Below the pieces are notes generated by a model. It made no database searches and was not told the origin of the DNA. It worked only from the letters and a program-made list of their open reading frames with translations. 64,000 nucleotides of DNA from Thelonectria olida (lineage: Eukaryota; Ascomycota; Sordariomycetes; Hypocreales; Nectriaceae), in the NCBI GenBank assembly GCA_020736575.1, contig JAGPYM010000001.1, forward strand, positions 496,001 through 560,000. Reading direction: 5' to 3'. Positions 14,569 through 24,924 of this stretch are shown one piece after another. The position numbers were made by a program, and so were the translations under genes. Within the stretch, counting starts at the first letter, position 1; each line of letters begins with the position of its first letter.

Positions 14569-17500
14569 CTCGGAGGAGCTGGGTCGACGACGTGGGTGGT
14601 ATTTGACGAGATAAGGCTCGGGACGTCGTCAGAAGCGGGGGGGGGAGTGAGAGGGTCGTCGATGTGAAGTTGGGACAAGCTGGAGATTGACGATTTGCCT
14701 GAGGATTGGAGAATGTCAGGTTAGCCGGGTACTGAGAATTGGCGCGGCTGTGATTGGTTGAGCCTGGCTGAGCGGTGGCCGGGGATTAGCCGGGGCGAAT
14801 AATGGTTCACGTCGTCTTCGGTTCAGAGGGAGTTGGGAGCTGATGAGTTTCGAAGTGGTTTGCTCTCTCAATTCGCCTCAATATGATCGGGGATGGAAAA
14901 TCAAGTTGATGGCTTGTCTGTGACTCGTAAAAATGTTCTGGCCCATGACTGACATTGGTGGCGAGTTTACTGAGCATGATGACCTCGGGAAGCTTTTGTC
15001 TTTGATTGAAATGACGACACACACTTAGTCAACTCATCCAAACGGGGCCTTGAAATCACTCTTATGGCCAGCACGAGGTTTTCAACGTTTCGTATGTTGT
15101 TTGGGTTTATTTTTTTGGCTTGGAAGGATATGGTCTTGACAATTTGTGTGATTATCGTCAACTTCTCAACCCTTCAGTGCAGGGTAAGCTACACACGACT
15201 ACAATGGCCAACGAGATAACTACAGGTGCCGTTGATCTAAGCAATGGCGTCCTTGTAAAAAAGGTTTTGGATTTGAGGTAAGATACCTACGAGCCACGGA
15301 GTCTGTCCCTCGCTGATATGGTTTGGGCTCTTGACCTCGATGGGCATGAGGGGATTATATCGGACTCTCCTCGATACCAACAAACACCAACGACTTCAAA
15401 AGGTCCAACATGAGATAATACAACGACCAACCTAGTTCTAGGCAGTCACGATTTTGACATGTATCTACAGATATATGCCGAAAGAAACTCATGCTGTTTA
15501 TGCCGAGAAGCGGTCAGAAAACTTACATGGCCATTCAACCAAAACTCATCTACATCAACTAACCTACTCCCGCTCCAAGCTTACAGAATATGCTCGAAGC
15601 GAAGCTTATGCAAAGAATCTCGGAAGCGAATGCTGCGTGACCGCCAGCTGGCACACGTAACAACCCCGATGAAGATTGATAGTCCACGACTGACACGCAA
15701 GCCTCGTATGAAGCAAGGGAGATACTAGTCTTACCATCCGCCAGGAAGAGTTATGGTATCCTATTTACAGAGTGCTTGAGACATATTGCAGCCTCACCCT
15801 GGGGCTCTCTTGAAATATGGGAGAGAGTGTATTTTAGAGATAGTAGATGCGAAAGCCCGGAACCTTGAATGTGATATCGGGATAGCCCTAGGGAGTACAA
15901 GGGATGTATCACGCGTCCGCGCAGTATCAGTGGGAAGTCTATCTCCTTGCCCTATGTACACGTAGATCACATCGCTGCTGTGGCGACTGGGTTGGCGCAG
16001 TGATATCCTCTCACCAAAGGTATGCTCTGTGTATAGCCCTGGCTGGCTATCTTAATGCCCTAAGAGTAACTTTTATAGACGTTCGCATCAATCTGTTCTT
16101 GAGATCTACGTTTCTTGGCAACATCGGAGAACGCCAAGGCCGGGACGGCATGGACGGCCGGCCGGGTTGCGCACAAGCGTTTTTGTGGCGCCGTTCGTTT
16201 CGACGCTGTCGGTGGATCGAAGGGAAACAAGAACAAGGGAAAACGGCTTGATATGTCTCTTGGTCTCTACAGACCTAGATTTGATGGTCTAATAGCAGGT
16301 GGGCACGCCAGGAGGTGGCTCTTTATTCGCCAACTGGGCCTAAGTTAGCAAATGTTCATTAGTGCTCGGGCATCCTTTTTCGGGCCATTCTCCGCGTCCT
16401 GATTGATTCCACCGTAGAACGTTACGGGGAAAAATAGTTACGGCAAGGGGCAGAGATGAGATGCCTACCGTAGCTGGACTAAAAGCCAAGTGGCTTGCAT
16501 GTTTCTTCTTGAAGAATTCCGAGACACTCTAGTGCTTGGCGAGGACTGCAATTGGAAGTGGCCGAGCAGACCGATCAACAGTTTCTGGGGAGCAGAAGCT
16601 GTTTGTGTGAAGCACGATCGGTCTCGAGTCCGAAGGTGACAGGACGGGGAAACTTTGCTTCGTAGTTGGCTGGATTTTGATTCAACTCGACAGGGGGTGA
16701 CTGAGTTCTATTTTAGAACAAGACTCGGTTGCTAGCAACATCGAAATGGGTTGATGTTTGATAATAAGGGGGCCCCGGCTGAGTAGCGCGTAACTGATCC
16801 ATTCTTTCAACTGCTAATATGGCCGATCCTGGCTTCCCTTTGTGGTCTTTAAATGCCCTAATTTCGTGGCTGGAGGACGCGTCTGAGTCGTGGTTTGGGG
16901 CGGTTGGTACTGTAGTGCCACATACAGACAGAAGGACATACGTAGGCATGGCATCCAAGCATGATGCATCTAGCGTGCTTTGGTATGCGGCACGAAGAAA
17001 TACTGGCCCCTGGGCTCACAATAAATCAGGATTTTGTTGGGCGCGGTATTCTCTTCAGTCCGATTCTCGAGGGCACTGTGACGGGCCAACAATTAGGGCC
17101 TCGGTTGCCGCGGTCCCGCTGGGGGTCAAGGATCTGGCGATTGACTTTCGGCGTGAGTTCCCGGGGCGGTGGAAGCTCTCATGGGAAAATTATTGAACGG
17201 TCGTTGGGCCTTGTAGGGTGGTTTTCCTCCAAGGGCGGCACAGGGCTGGTCCACCCAAAAGATACTCCGGGCCCGTTATCTAGGTCGTTACTCCGTAGGC
17301 ACGTACGTGTCTCGCTGGTGAAGTTAAAGTTGAGTGCTTATTCTTCCGCGTATCGGTTGAGAGTCGTGTGCTCTTTACATCGGAAGAAGTGGCAGATCTG
17401 TATTGGACAATCGTCCTCGTAGAACATGTTCGTTTCCCTTGCTCGCGATCTGGCGAATGTCTCATCCCATATTGAAGTATGTACGAATCCTTCATGGCTC

Positions 17501-19331
17501 CTGGAATATGTATCTAGAACGCAATCTAGAGACTGTTGAGACCGTAACCGATGTACACGCTCACCAGGCTCCCTGGAGGCTCAGACCGATGTGGGAGGTG
17601 GAAAACCGGGGACGAAATGGCTGGTGGTCAGTTGGACGATTGCAGGTGATGAGTTTGGCGTGGTTCCCTTGGTTCATGATTTTCCACTTGTTAGCGCACC
17701 AGCCTCGCCCCCCCACCGCCACCAAACCATTCAACACCACCATTTTCAAACGTCGACTGAGCAGTTAGAGTGCTTGCACGGGCTGCGGACGATCGACAAC
17801 CTGTATCGACGTGGGAAGCTGTAGGATTCTTCATGTCTTGTGACCGTCAGCATGACCGCAGCCCAGCAGGCAGACTCCCACAGGACAGGATATGCTAACT
17901 CAACTTGTTTTGAGTCACGGGAAGTGCTGGCCAAGACAAGAGTCAAGGATAGGCAACCAAGTTCCAACCCTCCTTGCCTCCCCCCTGTTGGATATGGAAA
18001 TACCGGGGAAAACAGAAATCAAGCCTTTTCAACAAGCTTGACATGTGGAACAAGGAGATAGTGGAGTCATGCATGCGCTGTGGGTGCCACCGCACACAAT
18101 GAGACAATCGACATTCCGGTGGCCAACAAGAGGTCGAGGCTCGAGCCTCAAGAGAAAGCCACCCCGCCGTCAGAGGCGCCACAAAATGCCCTGACGAAAT
18201 TTCCATGTCTTGTGTTGCGTCTCCTATTCTTGCTGATATCACCTTGACATCAGCCCGAGTCTAAGAAGGATCGGAGTAAAACTGGGCTTGTGTCATCGCA
18301 TGTAATGCCACAAACTGCGGCGCAGCATAAGACAGAGAAACAAGTTAAAGGGACCAACAGCAACTTCCCTCATCTCATCGGCAGGATCCGGCCTTGCTCA
18401 CCATGATTAAGATGGATTTCCATTCCCTTTGAGTGGACTCAGCGTTACGCTTAGGACGGGAGACTTGCAGCCAACACGGCAGCGAGACAAGGATATGCAG
18501 CATCAGACTCTTCGTCAAGGATCATGGAACGGGTGCAAGTGCAAGGCACACGCGCGACCATGCCCATATTTCAGTGGGTTCCCCTTCGCAGTCGTCGTCG
18601 TAGCGCATCGTAGTGTGCAGAGTAGCGCAGCCGCGCTGGTCGCTGAATTTGTCTCCATGGCCCGCCCTTGCGGTTGCGTGGTTGATATCCTTGTTGGCCA
18701 GTTGAACTTGGTGGTAATGTGGAGGTTTGTCTTCCTTCCTGCATTTCCCCCCCTCGACCCTTCCCTTTCTCTGCATTGCCCAAAGCTAAGAAGGTGGCTT
18801 GCTCCGCGCTTTCCCTCCACCATCCACTAGTCAGGTCCGCTTGATACCACCAATACTGTACTTTTTGGCAACTTTTCCTCAATCTTCCCGTGGCTCCTTC
18901 TCCATTCTCAGTGACGAAACCCACAATCCGGCAACCCACCTCCTTCTTTCTTTCTCTCCTTGTTCCGTTCCGTATTCCCTCCGACTCACTTCTCCTGTTT
19001 TACTCTGTACAGGCATCTTCCTCACCCTTGCGAGTCTTGTATCTCTCACGACATCTCGGCCGGATCTCTCACGCCTACCTTGTTCTCGCCGACTCCTGAC
19101 CTTCCGTCGCCACAAACCCGGCCTCGTCATCCTCATACAACCACCACGTGCCAGTCAAACTGCAACAATGTGCTGCAGCCAAACCCTCTGAGCTCTCATC
19201 GATATCCCACTCGGGTCCTTACTTCAATGCGACTCCTGCTTGCTCCCCCGTAGCGCGCACAACCCTTCGTCCGGTTCCGATTCCATCCTTGACACTCCGT
19301 CGCCGATTGCGCTCGCAGGTCGCATCTGACC
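14569..19331. other. 4.8-kb gene-poor stretch with divergent promoters
   Basis: It lies between the divergent NDUFS7 and GT90 genes. Most open frames (for instance around 16.8-17.4 and 18.4-18.9 kb) overlap others on both strands and lack domains or splice support. One weak candidate gene at 15204-15660 is listed separately. From about 18.8 kb the plus strand becomes pyrimidine-rich, as expected for the GT90 leader. No TE, tRNA or rRNA is recognised. Confidence 0.45.
15204..15660 (+). CDS. Weak candidate small two-exon gene, product unknown
   Basis: I do not recognise this product. An ATG at 15204 in the context CTACAATGGCC opens a 74-nt frame (MANEITTGAVDLSNG...) that ends at a consensus donor GTAAGA (15278). 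An acceptor ATCTACAG ends at 15470, and joining in phase gives a frame that runs to a TAA at 15658-15660. The predicted product has about 87 residues and is Lys/His/Ser-rich with no transmembrane segment or domain visible. The intron (193 nt) is longer than most here. A TATA box is not obvious. It could be a real small gene, a relic, or chance; expression or conservation data would decide. Confidence 0.18.
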
Positions 19332-21164
19332 ATGTGGGTGAAGGTTAAGCATTGGTTCTGGCACCGGCCAACGCGCCTTCTGGTCCGCTACGTTACTGCG
19401 CTCATAATCTTTGGCTTCGCCATCTCGAATTACATGATATGGACGGCCGATCCGACTTTTGAATACGTCGACCCGAACGGTTCTATCAATTTAGGTCCCA
19501 AGCATCCTATAAAGAAGCTTATGGTCGACGCCCGCGCTCGTCACGAAGCCCTTCTCGCCAAGCGCAGCTACAGCCTCAACGATGCCGCTGCCCGTTACCG
19601 CGCCCGCCGAGGCCGTCACCCACCCCCTGGTTTTGACAAGTGGACCGAGGCCGCTCTCTCGTCAAACGCCATTCTTGTCGAGGACTTCTTCGATCGAATC
19701 TATAAAGACCTGACCCCTTACTGGGCTCTCGACCCTCATATCCTCGCCCAGCGCGCCTCCTCCTGGCGTTGGGTTGTCAAAGTGCGTAACGGCCACGCCA
19801 CAGGAGTTGGTAATACCACGGACCGGGTACCTTGGTTGCAGCTCTGGACTGAACTCGTCACTGAGTTCTCCGACTTTTTGCCAGACGTTGATATGCCCAT
19901 CAACTATATGGACGAGCCCCGAGTCCTCGTCCCCTTCGAACATGTTACAAAGCTTGTTGAAAAGGAGCGCAAGGAGAGGCGCATGCAACCTGTTAACGAG
20001 GTTGTCACCAAGTTAACCGGTCTCGCAGCTATTGACGCTGAAAGCCCAAGACTCTACGACCCGTTCTGGTTTGACAAGTCTGCAGACTTTTGGAACCTTT
20101 CCCGCTCAGCGTGTGATCCAAAAGCCCCTTCGCGCAACGTTGAACAAATACCCGACTTCAAAGCACCAATCGACTACCCCAAGGACTGGGCACCCGATTA
20201 CGCATACAATGGCTACATCAAGAACTGGACCGCTGCTATGGATCCGTGCTTACAGCCGCACCTTCGCCAGATGCACGGCAGTTTTGTCAAGCCCCTGAGT
20301 TTGTCAACGACCCAGGAGCTCATTCCCATGTTTGGCGGCTCGAAGCTCCCTGTGAATAACGATATCCTTATCCCTGGCGCCATGTATCTGACCGGTGACG
20401 AGAGCTATTCCGGTGGCGAGGATCAACATGGCCCTGGGTGGTACTGGAAAAAGAATGGCATTGTTTGGCGTGGTGTTGCATCCGGGGGGAAGGTTCAGGA
20501 TTATAACTGGCACCGGTTCCACCGCCACCGACTCGTCCAGATGCTCAATGGCACTGCCGTTGATATAGCGGAGAAGAACGACGGAAAGGCTGCTACTTTC
20601 AACCTCCCGAATACTGCGGTCTATGGGGGTGTGCACCTTAGAGGTCAAAACCTGGGCAAGTGGCTGAAAAAGTTTGCCAACGCTGGTTTCATCAGTCGAC
20701 AATGCCAGGTGGAGGAGTGTCCCTACCTCGATCCCTATTTCAAGGAAGTGAGCTCGTTGCCGATGAAGGACCAGTATAAGTACAAGTTCCTCCCGGATGC
20801 CGATGGAAACTCGTTTAGCGCTCGCTTCCGTGGCTTCATGCGCTCAACAAGCACTCCACTCAAGGCCACCATTTACGCAGAGTGGCACGACGACCGCCTC
20901 AATCCCTGGGTTCATTTCGTGCCCCTGGACAACACCTTCCAAGATATTTACTCTGCCCTCGAGTTCTTCACCGACCCGGAGGTAGATGGCGACAGCGCAG
21001 CTCGCTACATTGCTGAGCGTGGCAAAGAGTGGGCGGAACAAGTCCTCCGCCGTGAGGACATGCGTCTCTATGTGTGGCGACTGCTCCTCGAGTGGGCTCG
21101 CGTCTGTGACGAGAATCGGCACAAACTAGGGTTTGTTGAAGACTTGATACAGTCTACACGGTGA
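19332..21164 (+). CDS. CAP10/CAP64-like GT90 family glycosyltransferase
   Basis: Single-exon gene of 610 residues, resembling the fungal relatives of Cryptococcus CAP10, which includes xylosyl-/glucosyl-transferases of the secretory pathway. The N-terminus is basic (KVKHWFWHRPTRLLVR) and is followed by one hydrophobic helix (about 22-38), giving a type II Golgi-like topology with a lumenal catalytic domain. The C-terminal half holds the family core: KNGIVWRGVASGGKV (about 375-390), an HRHRLVQMLNG segment and the late DNTFQDIYSALEFFTDP segment. N-glycosylation sequons such as NTT and NGT are present. The start was chosen because the basic residues plus anchor begin right there. Substrate and linkage cannot be read from sequence. 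In fungi this family is linked to cell-wall or capsule-type glycans (known of the family). Confidence 0.9.
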   Translation: MWVKVKHWFWHRPTRLLVRYVTALIIFGFAISNYMIWTADPTFEYVDPNGSINLGPKHPIKKLMVDARARHEALLAKRSYSLNDAAARYRARRGRHPPPGFDKWTEAALSSNAILVEDFFDRIYKDLTPYWALDPHILAQRASSWRWVVKVRNGHATGVGNTTDRVPWLQLWTELVTEFSDFLPDVDMPINYMDEPRVLVPFEHVTKLVEKERKERRMQPVNEVVTKLTGLAAIDAESPRLYDPFWFDKSADFWNLSRSACDPKAPSRNVEQIPDFKAPIDYPKDWAPDYAYNGYIKNWTAAMDPCLQPHLRQMHGSFVKPLSLSTTQELIPMFGGSKLPVNNDILIPGAMYLTGDESYSGGEDQHGPGWYWKKNGIVWRGVASGGKVQDYNWHRFHRHRLVQMLNGTAVDIAEKNDGKAATFNLPNTAVYGGVHLRGQNLGKWLKKFANAGFISRQCQVEECPYLDPYFKEVSSLPMKDQYKYKFLPDADGNSFSARFRGFMRSTSTPLKATIYAEWHDDRLNPWVHFVPLDNTFQDIYSALEFFTDPEVDGDSAARYIAERGKEWAEQVLRREDMRLYVWRLLLEWARVCDENRHKLGFVEDLIQSTR

Positions 21165-21949
21165 CAAATGGGGGAGCAACGGTACATCAACGAACATTCT
21201 TATGAGCGCAAGGTGCTTGGGGGGACTTGTCTATATTCTTGCACGGCCATTGTCCACAACTGCTTTGCATCTTGCCTGGGGAGCAAGATTCGCGTCTCAA
21301 GAGGACGCCAGACACTCATCTATACACTAATCCTCACGGCCTGGAGTTTTGGAGTTGGACCCTTTCTCGTCTGCAGTATAGGGATGAGGAGGTTCTTTTT
21401 TTGGTTAGATCTTGCATTTGGAGGCGGGAGATATATATTCACGCCTGTCCAAGGACGGACGCATCTGTAACACTTGTATCATGTGGTTGAGGTGGGATAA
21501 GGGAGGTAAGAGAGGGAATCGGGATTGTATGCAAGGAAACGGGAGATATCCCTTCGTTTTATGGACGAAGCCCTGTGTCAGCTTGGACTGTACCAGTAGA
21601 ATAAATAATGCTTAAAAATATTCTCATCAAATCAGGTAATGCCTGCCTATGCTCTGCTATCCCGTACGTTGCCACTTGAAATAGTATTGACTCCGTGATA
21701 TGTGCAAGTAAGAACCCCTCAAACAGAAAATCGACGACAGTATGACTTGTTCTTGTTCTCATACTCATTATTATGCAGGTATCTATATTTCCCGCCTGTT
21801 CTGTTGCTCGCTTACAACCCCGTCGGGCTTACGGCTGCTCTTTCGCATCATTACACCAACAGCCGGATTCATCTCTTAACTAATAACAGCATATATATGC
21901 CGTCCCCCCTAGACCGTTAGTCAGGTGAGTCAACGTCGGGTGAGCGATT
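21165..21949. other. Convergent 3' region of GT90 and GYP1 genes
   Basis: Convergent 3' ends meet here. Open frames are short. I see only UTR-like, AT-richer sequence with an AATAAATAATGC motif near 21600 that could serve as a polyadenylation signal for the GT90 transcript. Confidence 0.4.
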
Positions 21950-24206
21950 CTACAGCTGCAGGTTGGTGACGGGCTCCCGGGTCGGTTGGCCCTTGAGATG
22001 TGCGGCAGAGCCCTTGAATAGGCTCTGCCAAATAAAGGCCTCACTGAGGAGAAGCTCAATGTCCTTCTCTGTCCAGTCCTTTGTGGGCAGAGATTGCAGG
22101 AACATCATAATCTCCTGGAAGTCCATGTGGACTAGTTTATGAGACCATTTGACGAGAAAGGCGGCGCAGACGTAGAGATGAAACTCGGAGAAGCCTTGTT
22201 CTTCAGCCTGTAGAAAGGAGGTATGTCAGACGGAGCTGGAGTTAACAGGGGGGAAAGGAGAGGGAAACGTACTAAGTATGTGTCCCACATTCGGATTGTA
22301 TTCTTGACGCTGATTTCTCGCATCAGAAGACAGTTCATCCAGCGAAAACTGAATTGGATGAACTCAACACCCTCCTGTTCTAGGTGCTTGGACAGGCCTG
22401 CATCGATACGAGCCGTGAGATCACGCAGGGCCGCCACTTGGCGTTGGATGCCAGGCTGGGCGACAATGTAGTGATCCTGAATGCCATCCAATAGTTTTGT
22501 CAGACACCAGAACGAGTCTGCTTCGACAGCGTCGAGAACCGACTTAGGCAACTGCCCCGGATCCATGCCGGACTCAATGTTGGGATCGCCGATGTAGATG
22601 CTCAGGAAGACTTGCCAAAAGGGTGTTACTAAATCATTGATACCTTGGACATAGCCGCTGGCAGGGTGCCGCACGGCCCACAAGTAGAGAATACGCTCAA
22701 GCGACCTCTGAGTTGCCTCGTAGCTGTAAAGTTCAATGTGAGGATTGGTTCGCGGGATATCAATGCTGATCTGGTGCCAGATTGCCTCGTCCAGTCCTCT
22801 GGCCCTACCGGCTGGGGCCGTACTGGAGTTTGTGCTGGTTGTATTAGTGCCGGTTCTCTCGAACGCTTGACGGACACCATCGAGGTACTCCTTGCGTTTT
22901 CGCTCGAGGGTGGCAACACGTCGTTCGCTGTTCGTTGGTAGATAGCTGAGGAGAAGCTGCCAGGTCATGGCGCGAACTTCTTCGGGCACGCCAGACCAGG
23001 CCAGCGCCCTTAGGTCAGGAAGGGAGATGGAGGATGCCTGGAGAAGCTTCTTGAACTTGTCGATACGTGTGCGTCGGGAATTAATGGCATCAGCTTCTTT
23101 TGGGGTTGCGTTTGCGGGTACGGATGGATAGTTGATGAGATGAAGAGCGTTGGCGGGGTCTGAAGGTGTTAGTAACGTCACCCAGACTCGAGAACAGTTG
23201 AGAACGAACCTCGAAGAATCTCCTTATACTGCGGCCGGAGGATCTTGCCCTCGCTCTTCTTGGGCATGGGATATGTAGGCGCAGGACGCTCTGCAGCGAT
23301 GTCGGCGCTATTCGAGTACCTCCTCGAGTGGAAACGGTCCATGGGTTCGTTTCCAAGGGGCGAGAGGGTGCCCTGGTCAGCCTTGCTCTGTGTTGCCATC
23401 CTTTTGGATCTCCTCTTCATGCTAGACAGACTTGGGAGCCCAAAGTCGTCGCCATCGTCATCTTCGTATCCCATCATCTCGTCTTCGTCGGCCTTCCAAT
23501 CGTCGTTGGTGTTGGAGAGGAAGTTGATATAGTTTTTGAATGGCGGCGTAGATTTACCGCCCGGGGTCGTTCGCGGAGGAGGGGACGCATCTTGAATTCG
23601 GATCTTGGTCGACGACGCGGAAGGTGGCGTTCTGGGCCGACCCGAGGAGCTGGAGGGATTCCTAGAGGTTGCGCCACGATATCAGAAGGTTGGTTAACAG
23701 AGAGGGTATGGATCGACTTCAGACGTACAAAGTATCGAACTTGAGTATATCTGCATGGGAGTATGCAGCGCCAACTACGATGCCGGAACCAGGGCCTCCA
23801 GGAGCAGTGATATTCCTCTTAGGTGTAGTGTTGTCTCGTGGAGGCGGTCTCCAGAATGGCGATGCGGACCTAGACAGACAACATGTTTCAGCGCGGGGGC
23901 TTCAGAAGCGGCCGAGGATGGGGGTGACGACGTACTCTGAACGGTCTAGCAAATAGCAATTGGTCTTCGGTTAGTAAGAGATGGCCTATATGCGACTCTC
24001 TTTCAACCTCTGCCTCCCCTTCAACTCCTCTAGGACGGGGACATGTCCCATATTGAACATACCGACTTGGACCATCTCCTGCGGCAGTGGGGCTGTCAGT
24101 AACCACAAGAGCATCATGTATATCGGGTCTCGTGAGCAGGAGACGGATGAGTTCGAGTACCTACCGACTGTGCGCTCTTCTTGCCGCTTCCGGAGGACGG
24201 CCACAT
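21950..24206 (-). CDS. GYP1: Gyp1-type TBC-domain Rab GTPase-activating protein
   Basis: Stimulates GTP hydrolysis by Ypt1/Rab1-type GTPases at the Golgi. Seven exons on the minus strand: 24206-24165, 24078-24063, 23945-23936, 23869-23729, 23661-23210, 23159-22273, 22207-21950. All phases agree, giving 601 residues (yeast Gyp1 has 637). Exons 2 and 3 are micro-exons of 16 and 10 nt. The N-terminal third is Ser/Pro/Thr-rich and probably disordered. The TBC domain starts near 275 (AWSGVPEEVR). The Arg finger is Arg357 in IDIPRTNPH and the Gln finger is Gln392 in GYVQGINDL, so catalysis should be intact. The end QDWTEKDIELLLSEAFIWQ-type helix is typical of Gyp1/TBC1D22. Intron 5 uses donor GTTCGT. 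Confidence 0.94.
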
Positions 24207-24924
24207 GGTGTTTAGCTGGGGGCTGCCTTTACATACTGCGACTGCAAGTGAAGATGGTGATGGGTGCAGGTTTTGAGGATGGAGAGTCAGGGCAAGCGAT
24301 GGAGCTCCCTTGGCCGGTTGTTGACGGCACCTGATACTTGAGGGGGCTTGGGCGGCGATCACTCGTTTGGCTGCGATTAGGCTTCGCCAGTGCAGTGGCC
24401 ACAGTGGGCGGCAGCGCATAGACCCAGATCGGCCACTGGAGCGTCACTGCTTCAGCGCCGTCACAGAGGGGACTCAGTGGACCGCAGCGGCTTGACTCAG
24501 TGCACCACAGGGGTAGACGCGCCGAGTCGAACTCTCGAACTCTCGCCAGAGCTACCCCAGAAGCGGGGCTCGGACCTGGATCAAACAAAGACTTCCATTG
24601 CGATGGTTTTTGATTGGCTGCTGCTCTCGCTTAGTCATGCCAGATCGACCTTCGACGCCAGGCGAGAAAACCGTAAAACCAGCCTTCATCACTCGCCTCC
24701 TCTTTGCTCGCTGGCCTTAAGTTTATCACCCTCCAAAACCTCCATTTTGCCCTCGTTCATTCTGTCTTCATTTTACGAATCAGCAGGTCCTTGGTGTAGA
24801 GCTCCGTGGCTGGGCTTGCGATAACTGTGCAGTACGACTCAGAGGACCGCTTGACCGCGTTCGAAGTGCGCCAGCCGCGACCATCAGCTTCACAGGAACC
24901 ATCGCAATCAATCAATCAATCACC
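24207..24924. promoter_or_regulatory. Divergent promoter region GYP1 / HRP1
   Basis: A 718-nt stretch between divergent starts. It contains an inverted repeat (see 24510-24558) and, just before the HRP1 ATG, an AATCAATCAATCAATCACC leader of tandem AATC units. No gene is called here. Confidence 0.5.
24510..24558. repeat. Nested inverted repeat in the GYP1/HRP1 promoter
   Basis: GGGGTAG at 24510-24516 is perfectly complementary to CTACCCC at 24552-24558. Between them GAGT-CGA-ACTC forms a second small palindrome. On the minus strand the inner part looks slightly like a tRNA B box (GTTCGACTC), but no T-arm or cloverleaf can be drawn, so I do not call a tRNA. Confidence 0.55.

Noticed and set aside
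16819..17422. Two overlapping plus-strand frames of 125 and 153 codons
   Set aside because: Different frames of the same stretch, no recognisable domain and no supporting promoter or splice signals.
24506..24560. tRNA gene on the minus strand
   Set aside because: Only about 50 nt long; acceptor-like stem pairs but T-arm and anticodon arm cannot form.
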